Assembly: GCF_016907275.1 (NCBI RefSeq)
Contig: NZ_JAFBBP010000001.1
Span: forward strand, 6,500,001-6,564,000
Length of the DNA stretch: 64,000 nucleotides
Direction of reading: 5' to 3'
Source of the DNA: Micromonospora luteifusca
GTDB taxonomy: Bacteria > Actinomycetota > Actinomycetes > Mycobacteriales > Micromonosporaceae
Part shown: piece by piece, positions 27,618 to 35,604 of the stretch
Position numbering within the stretch: position 1 is the stretch's first letter
Layout of the letters: the number at the start of each line of letters is the position of its first letter
The notes under the pieces: model-generated
The model's database searches: none
What the model saw: only the letters and a program-made list of their open reading frames with translations
Told to the model about the DNA's origin: nothing
Made by a program: the position numbers and the translations under genes

Positions 27618-28799
27618 ATGTTCCGACCACAACTGAGACGCGCGGCGCAGGCCGTGCTGGTGGCGGTGCTGGTGGCAGCCGGTGTCCAGCTCGCCACCGG
27701 CGCCCCGGCCGCCGCGGTGCGGACCGTCTACTACGACGCGAGCCGGACCGGCGAGTTCCGCACCAACTTCGACCAGGCTGCGCAGATCTGGAACAGCCGG
27801 GTCAGCACCGTCCGGCTCCAGCCCGGCACGCCGGCCAGCATCACCATCTACGTCGACGACGGCTGGCCCCGGGCACAGCCGACCGGCCTCGGCTCGGGAC
27901 GGATCTGGATGGGCCGCACCGCCGTCAACCAGGGGTACGACCGCAACCGCATCGCCGCCCACGAGATCGGCCACATCCTGGGCCTGCCGGACCGACGCAC
28001 CGGCCTCTGCTCCGACCTGATGTCCGGCAGCAGCGCGCCGGTCTCCTGCCGCAACGCGAACCCCAGCTCCGCCGAGGCGAGTCGGGTGAACGCGCTGTTC
28101 GCCGGCACCCTGGCCGCGCCGGCCAGCACGACGTACACCTGGAACGGCGCCGCCGACGTCGGCCCGACGGTGGTCGGCGGCCGGCCGGCGACGGAGAACT
28201 ACCCGTTCATGGTGTACGTCTCCGGCTGCACCGGCACGCTGATCACGGGCAACTGGGCGGTCACCGCCAAGCACTGCTCGACGCCGTCGTCGGTGCGGGT
28301 GGGCAGCGTCAACCGCAGCAGCGGCGGGACGGTGGTGCGGGTGACCCGCGCGGTCAACCACCCGAGCGTCGACGTCAAACTGCTGCAACTCGCCAGCTCG
28401 GTCGCGTACGCCCCGGCACCGATCCCGAGCACCTCCGGCGCGGTCGGCGCCGCCACCCGGATCATCGGCTGGGGTCAGACCTGCGCCCGCCCGGGCTGCG
28501 GATCGGCCCCTGCGGTCGCCAACGAATTGGACACGTCCATCGTGGCCGACAGCCGGTGCTCCGGCATCAACGGCCCGTACGAGATCTGCACCAACAACAC
28601 CAACGGCAACTCGGGCGCCTGCTACGGCGACTCGGGCGGCCCGCAGGTGCGCCGCGTGAACGGAGTGTGGAACCTGATCGGCGCGACCAGTCGGGCCGGC
28701 AACAACAACTCCACCTGCGCCACCGGCCCGTCCATCTACGTCGACCTGCCCTCGATTCGATCCTGGATTTCCACCCAGGTCGGCGGCCTGCCCGTCTGA
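27618..28799 (+). CDS. Secreted two-protease fusion: snapalysin-like metalloprotease plus trypsin-like serine protease
   Basis: A 393-residue exported protein. After a signal peptide (1 to about 33), residues 35-165 resemble snapalysin (M7). The zinc motif H115-E-x2-H119-x2-GLP-D125 has aspartate as the third ligand, as in that family. Residues 184-390 are a chymotrypsin-fold (S1) domain beginning VVGGRPA, with catalytic H219 (TAKHC), D252 (VDVKLL) and S339 (GDSGGP) and paired cysteines. Both active sites look complete, so one chain may carry two protease activities, or the metalloprotease domain may replace the usual propeptide. ATG 27618 is chosen because the hydrophobic signal begins there. 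Confidence 0.9.
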   Translation: MFRPQLRRAAQAVLVAVLVAAGVQLATGAPAAAVRTVYYDASRTGEFRTNFDQAAQIWNSRVSTVRLQPGTPASITIYVDDGWPRAQPTGLGSGRIWMGRTAVNQGYDRNRIAAHEIGHILGLPDRRTGLCSDLMSGSSAPVSCRNANPSSAEASRVNALFAGTLAAPASTTYTWNGAADVGPTVVGGRPATENYPFMVYVSGCTGTLITGNWAVTAKHCSTPSSVRVGSVNRSSGGTVVRVTRAVNHPSVDVKLLQLASSVAYAPAPIPSTSGAVGAATRIIGWGQTCARPGCGSAPAVANELDTSIVADSRCSGINGPYEICTNNTNGNSGACYGDSGGPQVRRVNGVWNLIGATSRAGNNNSTCATGPSIYVDLPSIRSWISTQVGGLPV

Positions 28800-28800
28800 T

Positions 28801-28888
28801 CCACCAGGGACACCGGGGCGGAACGCTCCAGCAGGGACACCGGAGCGGGGACGCTCCACCAGGGACACCGGGGCGGGGACGCGAGCAC
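28801..28888. repeat. Three direct repeats of about 28 bp after the protease fusion
   Basis: Three near-identical units of the form CCASCAGGGACACCGGRGCG followed by a GGACGC-like end begin at 28801, 28828 and 28856. The last unit supplies the left arm of a terminator (28868-28906), so the array may derive from duplication of a terminator arm. Confidence 0.8.
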
Positions 28889-28906
28889 GGGGCGTCCCCG
28901 CCCCGG
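28868..28906 (+). terminator. Strong terminator after the protease fusion
   Basis: Perfect 15-bp arms, 28868-28882 and 28892-28906, with a 9-nt loop. The left arm is the tail of the third repeat unit. Confidence 0.8.
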
Positions 28907-28980
28907 CCCGGCGGGGTTACCCACGCGATCCCACGATGCGATACGGTGCGTGGCATATCGCCGCATCGGAGGTGACCCCC

Positions 28981-29655
28981 GTGCCTGCCGTCGTCGCCCT
29001 CGTGCTGACCCTCGCCCTCGCGCCCGCACCGTCCCCGGCGGCCACCCCTGGCCCGGTCGGTGGCCTCCTCGGTGGTGTTGGCCAGATCGTCGACGATCTG
29101 CTGACGGGCGGCAGCAGGCCGACCGCCACCCCCACCCTCGCGCCCACCCCCACTCCCGCGTCCACGCCGAGCCCGCCAGTGGGCACCGAGCAGCCCAGCC
29201 CGGTGGCACCCGTGGCACCCCCCGCTCCCGCTGGGTCGGCGGCCGGTGTCCCCGCCCCGGCGGCACCCGCCGCACCCGGTCGCCCCGCCGCTGGCGAAGA
29301 CACGGGCACCCGTGAGGCCGCCGTGCCCCTGCGCAACGGCGACGCCCCCGCCCCGGCCGCCCCGGCCGCGCCGCCGACGCTCGCCAGCCCCGCCCGCGAC
29401 AGTTGGCCGCCCGTGTCGTACCTCCTGGTCCTGGCTCTCCTGGCGCTGCTGGCCCTGGCACTGGTACGCCGCCGGGCCCCGGGCCCCTCCGCCGCGTCGG
29501 TGCCGGCCCCCGCACCGGCACCGACACCCGCCCCCGCGCCACCTCCCGGCCCTGCGCCGGACAATGTCAGCCGGCTGCCGACCAGCCTCAACGCCGTCTA
29601 CGAGCTGGGCCGGCTCGACGAGCGGCTGACCCAGGAGCGCGACCGCCGCACCTGA
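28981..29655 (+). CDS. Pro/Ala-rich membrane protein of unknown function
   Basis: A 224-residue protein. It begins with a short hydrophobic export segment and has a long Pro/Ala/Thr-rich extracytoplasmic region (about 20-138). A single membrane helix lies near 143-163, then a second Pro-rich stretch, and the cytoplasmic tail ends in a charged helix (LNAVYELGRLDERLTQERDRR). The GTG at 28981 follows GGAGGTG; the frame is open 45 bp further upstream. No family is recognised. The composition suggests a wall-spanning stalk protein. Confidence 0.6.
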   Translation: MPAVVALVLTLALAPAPSPAATPGPVGGLLGGVGQIVDDLLTGGSRPTATPTLAPTPTPASTPSPPVGTEQPSPVAPVAPPAPAGSAAGVPAPAAPAAPGRPAAGEDTGTREAAVPLRNGDAPAPAAPAAPPTLASPARDSWPPVSYLLVLALLALLALALVRRRAPGPSAASVPAPAPAPTPAPAPPPGPAPDNVSRLPTSLNAVYELGRLDERLTQERDRRT

Positions 29656-29680
29656 GGCGACGGCCGGCGGCCGTCGGGGC

Positions 29681-30526
29681 TCAGTGCGCCGGGTAGGAAC
29701 CCTCGCGCCGCGGGATCTCGTCGTCGTAAGCCCCGACCGGCCCGCTGTAGCGGCGCTTGCCCTCGGGATACGGCCAGGCGTTCGCGGTGCAGCCGTGCAG
29801 GCCCAGCGTCTGCTGCTGCATCACCGGCGCCGGCTGACCCCGCCCCGGGCACCGCTCATGACCGAACCCGAGCCGGTGCCCCACCTCGTGGTTGACCATG
29901 TACTGCCGATAGGTGGCCAGGCTCGCGCCGTAGCCCGGCACTCCGCTGACCCAGCGTGCGACGTTGAGCACCACTCGGTCACCGTTGCGACACGAGGTGT
30001 AGCCGTCCGGCTGGTCCTGGCACAGCGTGTCGCGGGTGCCGGGGGTCGCCAGGTAGATGGTGAAGTCTGTCGTCTCATCGGCACCCACCCGGCGCAACCG
30101 CCACGTCCCACCGGCCGTCCACCCGTGTGGGTCGTTCAACGTCGCGGACACCGCCGTGGCGATGTCACCCACCGCCATGCCCCGGATGTCGCGCTCCACG
30201 GCCACCCGGTAGCGCAGTAACCGGCCGCCGGTCGCGCGTCCGGGTGCCGTCTCGGCGGACGCCACCGACCAGCGGTTGCCACCGGTGGCGGGGTAGCTGA
30301 CCGGGGTGACAGGCGCGGAACTGGACGCGACACCAGCGTTCCCGGCGCTTGCGGGTGGCCGGCCGGAAGCGGTGTCCGAGGGCGGCCCGCCAAGCAGCGG
30401 TCCGGCGCCGACGGGAACGGTCGGGGACTGCCCGGCGGCCGGCAGCCCACAGCCGGTGAGCAGCGCCACCACCAGCAGCAACGCCGCTGAGGCGGTACTC
30501 CACCGGCGGGTAACCTTCGTCGACAT
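29681..30526 (-). CDS. DUF3152 lipoprotein, probable zinc metalloprotease
   Basis: A 281-residue exported protein. The signal ends in lipobox LLTGC (near residue 26), followed by a Ser/Pro/Gly-rich linker to about 85. The C-terminal 190 residues match DUF3152, a zincin-like group, with HEVGHRLGFGHERCP supplying the HExxHxxGxxH zinc ligands, here with an additional cysteine. Proteolysis is inferred from this motif; no substrate is known. ATG 30526 follows GAGGGGAGA. It is divergent from the sigma factor gene. Confidence 0.85.
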   Translation of the reverse strand: MSTKVTRRWSTASAALLLVVALLTGCGLPAAGQSPTVPVGAGPLLGGPPSDTASGRPPASAGNAGVASSSAPVTPVSYPATGGNRWSVASAETAPGRATGGRLLRYRVAVERDIRGMAVGDIATAVSATLNDPHGWTAGGTWRLRRVGADETTDFTIYLATPGTRDTLCQDQPDGYTSCRNGDRVVLNVARWVSGVPGYGASLATYRQYMVNHEVGHRLGFGHERCPGRGQPAPVMQQQTLGLHGCTANAWPYPEGKRRYSGPVGAYDDEIPRREGSYPAH

Positions 30527-30663
30527 GTCTCTCCCCTCGCGCGCCGATCGGCGGCGGCGCGGAGAAGAAGACGGGCGACCGCGGCGAAAAGTTGTTGTGA
30601 CTTGGCTCAACCTTCTGCCGGTCTCGCCCGTCCTTGACGGTGTGGCACGGGGGAGGGTTCAGG

Positions 30664-31164
30664 GTGGCGCGCGGTGACGCGGAGTTCGTCGAGTTCGCGC
30701 GGGCGGCGACCGCGCGATTGGTGCACGCCGCGTTCCTGATGACCGGCGACCACCACCAGGCTGAGGACGCCGCACAGACCGCCCTGGTCCGCACCTACGC
30801 CTCGTGGTCGCGGATCCACGACGACGACGCCTACGGGTACGCCCGCCGCACCCTGGTCAACCACCTGGTCGACGGGTGGCGGCGGCCGATGCGGGAGTAT
30901 CCGACCGACGAGGTGCCCCAGCAGCGGCGCGGCGACGTGGCCGACGAGGTGGCCACCCGGCGCTGGTTGGTCACCATCCTCGGCGCGCTCAGCCCCCGCG
31001 AGCGGGCCATCGTCGTGCTGCGCTACTACTTCGACCTTCCGGAGGCGCAGGTGGCCCGCGAGCTCGCCGTTTCCGTCGGCACGGTCAAGAGCACCAGCTC
31101 GCGAGCCTTGGAGAAGCTGCGCGCCGCCGCGCCGCAGACGGCTGATCAGGAGGCGCGCCGGTGA
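30664..31164 (+). CDS. SigE-family (SigM-like) ECF RNA polymerase sigma factor
   Basis: A 166-residue group 4 sigma factor. Region 2 (about 8-75) has FLMTGDHHQAEDAAQTALVRTYASW, and region 4 (about 105-155) has LSPRERAIVVLRYYFDL and SVGTVKSTSSRALEKLR. These match the actinobacterial SigE-family (TIGR02983) sigma factors. The GTG at 30664 follows GGGGAGGG. The downstream membrane protein overlaps it by 4 bp and is a candidate anti-sigma partner. No autoregulatory ECF promoter is obvious. Confidence 0.9.
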   Translation: MARGDAEFVEFARAATARLVHAAFLMTGDHHQAEDAAQTALVRTYASWSRIHDDDAYGYARRTLVNHLVDGWRRPMREYPTDEVPQQRRGDVADEVATRRWLVTILGALSPRERAIVVLRYYFDLPEAQVARELAVSVGTVKSTSSRALEKLRAAAPQTADQEARR

Positions 31165-31916
31165 GCGAGGACCAGCTCCGCCACGCCATGCGGGCGACCG
31201 AACGACCCGACGCCATGCTCGACCTGGCGACCGTGATGCGTGAGGGGCGGCGTCTGCGTACCCGTCGTCGGGTTGCCGGAGCCGGGGCGGCGACGCTCGC
31301 GGCCGGCCTGACCGCCGTCGTCGTGGTGGCGGTCAGCGCCCGGCCGGACGATCCCTCGCCGGCCGAGCGTCCGCCGGCGGTCGCCGTCGCCACACCCCCG
31401 ACCGGTGTGTCCCCGACGGTGGGGCCGAAGTCGCTGGAGCCCACGCCAACACCGGGGACGACCGGTGACGAACCGCCCCCGAAGCCTCTGGGCCAGGTGA
31501 TCGACAGCGGGGTGCGGCACGGCACCGACGAGCGGGTGTACTTCGTCGTCGGGGTGTCCGTGCCCGGCCAGCCCAGAGTGTCCGTCGGGCTCGCCGCAGG
31601 TCGCCGCGCCCTGGACGGCACGTTGACCACGGACATCCTGGTCAATGACGTCGGCGGAGTTGACCGCAGCCCGGGGTTCCACCAGATTGGCTACGACGAG
31701 CGGTCATCGTCCGCCCCGGTGCCCACCTTCGGCTACTTCGTCGGCCCCGCCCAGCGGATCATCGGCAACGTCGACGGTCGGCAGGTCGACGCCCGACTGG
31801 CCCGGTGGAGCGTCGACAAGCAGGTGGTGATCTTCTGGTTCGACCCGACCGAGCTGACCCCGGGGGAGCGGCTCGACGGCATAATCGCCCGCGACGGCGA
31901 CGGCCGCCGACTCTGA
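31161..31916 (+). CDS. Single-pass membrane protein, candidate anti-sigma partner
   Basis: A 251-residue protein: a cytoplasmic N-terminus of about 38 residues, one membrane helix near 39-60 after RRLRTRRR, a Pro-rich stretch to about 110, and an extracytoplasmic domain of about 140 residues. Topology and the 4-bp overlap with the sigma factor gene fit an anti-sigma or sigma-coupled sensor. There is no zinc-binding ZAS motif (HxxxCxxC) in the N-terminus, so an unusual or no anti-sigma activity should be considered. Confidence 0.65.
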   Translation: MSEDQLRHAMRATERPDAMLDLATVMREGRRLRTRRRVAGAGAATLAAGLTAVVVVAVSARPDDPSPAERPPAVAVATPPTGVSPTVGPKSLEPTPTPGTTGDEPPPKPLGQVIDSGVRHGTDERVYFVVGVSVPGQPRVSVGLAAGRRALDGTLTTDILVNDVGGVDRSPGFHQIGYDERSSSAPVPTFGYFVGPAQRIIGNVDGRQVDARLARWSVDKQVVIFWFDPTELTPGERLDGIIARDGDGRRL

Positions 31917-31929
31917 CGCGCGGCTGGCC

Positions 31930-31970
31930 GCTCAGGCCGGGTCGGGCAGTGCCAGCTCAGGCCGGGTCGG
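31930..31970. repeat. 16-bp direct repeat at the 3' end of the hybrid kinase gene
   Basis: GCTCAGGCCGGGTCGG occurs at 31930-31945 and again at 31955-31970. The second copy includes the kinase stop codon, so the gene end looks locally duplicated. Confidence 0.7.
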
Positions 31971-34788
31971 CCACGTGTCGATCGATGGTCACCGTCGTCC
32001 CCTCGGCGCTGGAGACCAGGCGGACGTCGCCGTAGGCGTTCATCAGCAGTGCGCCCCGGCCCCGGTCCATCGCCGGCCGGCGGTCCCGCCACGTGCCGAA
32101 GTCCCGCACCGAGATCCGGATCAGCCCTCCGCCCACCTGGACCCGCACCCGCACCTCCGGACGGCTGGGCCGCTGCGCATGTTCGACAGCGTTGTTCATC
32201 GCCTCGGACGCGGCGAGCAGAAGATCCTCCAGCACGTCCGGGTCGACGTCGAGGTCGCCCAGCGTCAGCCGGACATCCCGGCGCATCGCCGAGGCCGAGG
32301 TGGGTGCGGACGGGTACGTCCATCCGACGTCCAGAATGTCGCCCAACCCGTCCCGGTCGGTCCGGGTCTCCGCGGCCACGGGCACATCCGTGACGGCTGA
32401 GTGCGAGGGGTGAGCCGGGTTTGCGAGCGCCGCAGTCGCGATCAGAGCTGGCTTGACCGCCGGGTCCGGCGCGACGGTGGTGACCGCGTCGGGGAGCGCG
32501 GGCGACGCCGCGGCGTCGACTGCCGGTGGGGTCGCGTCGCCGGCCGGGTGGATGCGGGCCCGCCGGATGGCTGCACGGATCCGGGCGATCAGCTCGGCCG
32601 CCGCGAACGGCTTCACCAGGTAGTCGTCGGCACCCAGGCTCAGGCCCTCCACGCTGGCCTGCCCGCCGGCACGGGCGGAGAGCACCAGCACCGGCAGCGC
32701 CCGGGTCGCCGGGTCCGCGCGTAGCCGGCGTACCAGGTCGAAGCCGTCCAGCACCGGCATCATCACGTCGGTGAGGACGAGGTCCGGTAGTTCGCGGCGC
32801 ACCTCGTCGAGGGCCTGCTGGCCGTCGGTGACGGCCCGCACCCGCCAGCCCTGCCCGGTGAGCAGCCGGCTGAGGTACGCCCGCATGTCGGTGTTGTCGT
32901 CGGCGACCAGGATCCGCGCCCCGGCCAGCTCGTCCATGGCCGGTCCGGACGCGCGGTCGGGCTCGGACAGACTGCCGCCCGGCTCGGTGAGCCAGCCCAT
33001 CGCCTCCTCCACGGCGGCGCGGGCGGCGTCGCCCCGCCCGTCCACCGCTGGCCCGTCCACCGCCGCGCGGTGCGCCGCCGACCAGGGCAGCGCCACGGTG
33101 AAGGTGCTGCCGACGCCCACTCGGCTCGCCACCCGGACCTCACCGCCCTCCAACCGGGCCAGCTCATGCACCAGCGCCAGGCCGATGCCCGTGCCCTCGT
33201 GGCTGCGTGAGCGGGCGCCCCGCACCCGGTGGAAGCGTTCGAAGAGCTTCGGCAGCTCCGTTTCGGCGATGCCGATGCCGGTGTCCGCGACGGTGAGGCG
33301 TACCTCCTCGTCGTCGGCGGCCAGGGCGACCCGGATTCGGCCGATGAACGTGTACTTCAGGGCGTTGGACAACAGGTTCGTGACGATGCGTTCCCAGTTG
33401 ACCGGATCGAGGGCGACCGGCCGGGGCAGCGGCGGGCAGCTCACCTCGAGAGTCAGCCCGGCCCGCTCGACGGCGGCCCGGAACACGCCGGCGAGTTCGG
33501 CCGTGAGCGCGGCCAGGTCCACCACCCGGGCGTCGCTGCGGGCTCGTCCGGCCTCCAGGCTGGAGAAGGTGAGCAGGCTGTTGACCAGAGTCAACAGCCG
33601 GGTGGCATTACGCCAGGAGGTTTCCAACCGCTCCCGCTGCGCCGATGCCAGCGGCGCGGTGGCGTCGGTGAGGGCGTCGGCCAGCGGGCCGAGGATGAGG
33701 GTCAGGGGGGTACGGAACTCGTGACTGACGTTGGCGAAGAACTCGGTCTTCACCCGGTCCAGCTCGGCAAGCGCCTCGACCCGGCGCCTCTCCTGCTCGT
33801 ACTCCTGGGCGTTGCGCAGGGCCACGGAGATCTGCTGGGCCACGAGTTGGTCGAAGGACCGGTACGCCTCGTCGAGCCCTCGGCTGGGACTGACCCCGAC
33901 CAGCAGGACACCGAGCGGCTGAGACCCGTCGCCCGAGGGCAGCGGTAGCGCCAGCGCGGTGCGGACCGGGTCATTCCACGGGCCGCCGGGCAGTGGCAGC
34001 CGGTCGGCGACGTCGGACACCTGGGCCGGTCGGCCCTGGGCGGCATCGGGCAGCCCCCAGCCGTACGCGACGGGGCCGGGGTCGGCCAGCTCGACGATGC
34101 CCGGCAGTGCTCCCGCGTACCCCTGGTCGCCGCCGGTGCAGGCGATGCGGCGCAGGAGGGCGCCGTCGCGCAGGTAGATGGCGGCGAACGGCACGTCCAG
34201 CGGATGGCCGGCGATCGCGTCGATGAGCCGAGCGCCGGTGGCGTGCACGTCGACGGTGCGACCGTCGCCGAGAACGGACAGGTCACGCAGAAGGCGCAGG
34301 CGGCGTTCGCCGACGACCTGCTCGGTGACCTCGCTGCAGACGGTCAGCACGCCGACGATGCGGCCGTCGTCGTCGCGGGCCGGGGCGTGCGAGACGCTGA
34401 AGTACGCCTCCTCGCGGTAGCCGGCCCGCTCCAGCAGCAGCCGCAGAGCGGGGACCCAGCTCGCGACTCCGGTCGTGGTGGCCTGCTGGATCAGCGGGGC
34501 GAGCACGTCCCAGCCCTCGGCCAGGGTCACCCGCACGTCGTCGCCGAGCGCGGCCGGGTGCTTGTCGCCGATGAGCTGCGAGTACGCGTCGTTGTAGAGC
34601 TGGGAGTAGCTGTCTCCCCAGAGCAGCAGCATGGGGTACCGGGAGGAGAGCACCATCCGGACCGCGACGCGCAGGCTCTGCGGCCAGCCGGTCACCGGGC
34701 CGAGAGGGGTGCGGGCCCAGTCCAGTTCCGCCATCAACCGGCCGGTGTCACCGCCGCCGCTGAACAGGTCGACGCTGGGTGCTGTCAC
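31957..34788 (-). CDS. Hybrid sensor histidine kinase with GAF, receiver and C-terminal RsbW-like domains
   Basis: A 943-residue cytoplasmic protein. In order: an N-terminal PAS-like region, a GAF domain (about 185-345), HisKA with FFANVSHEFRTPLT, and HATPase with LLSNALKYT and GTGIGLALVHEL. Then a receiver with LVLTDVMMPVLDGFD and DDYLVKPF, an Ala/Pro linker, and a second ATPase domain of the RsbW/SpoIIAB type (LLAASEAMNNAVEHAQ, ISVRDFGTW, RGRGALLMNAYGD). It combines phosphorelay with an anti-sigma-kinase module in one chain. The GTG at 34788 is preferred over the longer frame starting at 34863. No response regulator or anti-anti-sigma gene is adjacent. Confidence 0.9.
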   Translation of the reverse strand: MTAPSVDLFSGGGDTGRLMAELDWARTPLGPVTGWPQSLRVAVRMVLSSRYPMLLLWGDSYSQLYNDAYSQLIGDKHPAALGDDVRVTLAEGWDVLAPLIQQATTTGVASWVPALRLLLERAGYREEAYFSVSHAPARDDDGRIVGVLTVCSEVTEQVVGERRLRLLRDLSVLGDGRTVDVHATGARLIDAIAGHPLDVPFAAIYLRDGALLRRIACTGGDQGYAGALPGIVELADPGPVAYGWGLPDAAQGRPAQVSDVADRLPLPGGPWNDPVRTALALPLPSGDGSQPLGVLLVGVSPSRGLDEAYRSFDQLVAQQISVALRNAQEYEQERRRVEALAELDRVKTEFFANVSHEFRTPLTLILGPLADALTDATAPLASAQRERLETSWRNATRLLTLVNSLLTFSSLEAGRARSDARVVDLAALTAELAGVFRAAVERAGLTLEVSCPPLPRPVALDPVNWERIVTNLLSNALKYTFIGRIRVALAADDEEVRLTVADTGIGIAETELPKLFERFHRVRGARSRSHEGTGIGLALVHELARLEGGEVRVASRVGVGSTFTVALPWSAAHRAAVDGPAVDGRGDAARAAVEEAMGWLTEPGGSLSEPDRASGPAMDELAGARILVADDNTDMRAYLSRLLTGQGWRVRAVTDGQQALDEVRRELPDLVLTDVMMPVLDGFDLVRRLRADPATRALPVLVLSARAGGQASVEGLSLGADDYLVKPFAAAELIARIRAAIRRARIHPAGDATPPAVDAAASPALPDAVTTVAPDPAVKPALIATAALANPAHPSHSAVTDVPVAAETRTDRDGLGDILDVGWTYPSAPTSASAMRRDVRLTLGDLDVDPDVLEDLLLAASEAMNNAVEHAQRPSRPEVRVRVQVGGGLIRISVRDFGTWRDRRPAMDRGRGALLMNAYGDVRLVSSAEGTTVTIDRHVADPA

Positions 34789-34993
34789 GCTCGATCCGGC
34801 CCCATCGCAGCCCCCGTTCCGGGCCTGACGACCCCTGCTGGCGTTACCTACCCATCCTGGCACCTCTACTCACCTGTGCTGCCGCCGGTACCTACCGTCG
34901 AAGCGGTGGCGCTTCGGGACGAACGACCGATGCCCTATACATCGAAGTCTGTAAGTGTCTCGGTTATCTCTCCAACCACCCCGAGGAGCCCCC

Positions 34994-35253
34994 ATGAGAG
35001 GCAGAACGCTGAGCGCGGGAGTCGCGCTCGCCGTGTTCGCCGGGATGACGGTGACGCTGGCCGCCCAGCCGGTGACCGCGTCGCCAACGACCGCGACGAC
35101 GGTGGCCCGGCCGATCGCCGGGACCGCCGCCGCCTTGGCAGCACCGGACATCTCCGTCACCAACGTCCAGGCGCACCTGACCCAGTTCAACTCCATCGCC
35201 ACCGGTAACGGCGGCAACCGACGGGCTGGCTCAGCCGGCTACACGGTCGCGGG
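34994..35253 (+). pseudogene. 5' fragment of a secreted M28 aminopeptidase gene
   Basis: ATG 34994, after GAGGAG, starts a signal peptide and the beginning of a Streptomyces griseus-type aminopeptidase ([18 protein letters not shown], then [13 protein letters not shown]). The homology ends at about 35250 where an IS605-type element begins. The zinc-binding core found in homologues (roughly 140 residues) is absent from both fragments, so sequence was deleted as well as interrupted. The 3' fragment resumes at 36852. Confidence 0.85.
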
Positions 35254-35323
35254 CCAGTGCTCCGCCCTTCAGGGCGGGGGTGAGGGCCCGCGCTGGGAGG
35301 GCCGTCAAGGCCCGAGCAGTGCC

Positions 35324-35544
35324 TTAAACCGGGCGGTTCTGCTGCTCGATGTACTGACGCACGACGCTCAGCGGTGCCGCGCTCACGGAGCCCACAGAGT
35401 ACGAGATTGACCAGAGCGTGTTGGCCCGGTGGGTGGTGACGGACGAGGTCGGGGAACTCGTGGCGCATCCGCCGACACGCCCGTGAGGGTGTTGACCAGC
35501 TTCGCCAGGGCCAGCTTGGGCGGGAAGTCGAGCAAAAGACACAG
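35324..35544 (-). pseudogene. tnpA: Remnant of IS200-type TnpA (Y1 transposase)
   Basis: The C-terminal part of a Y1 transposase can be followed through three frames: LLLDFPPKLALAKLVNTLTG, then RRMRHEFPDLVRH, then [16 protein letters not shown] and [16 protein letters not shown] before TAA. At least two frameshifts and loss of the N-terminal half (HUH motif) make it non-functional. It lies divergent from tnpB. Confidence 0.85.
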
Positions 35545-35604
35545 TGTCTACCAGTGCGGATGCCTTCACGGTCTGCCATGGATCGACATGGGACACTCGG
35601 TGTC

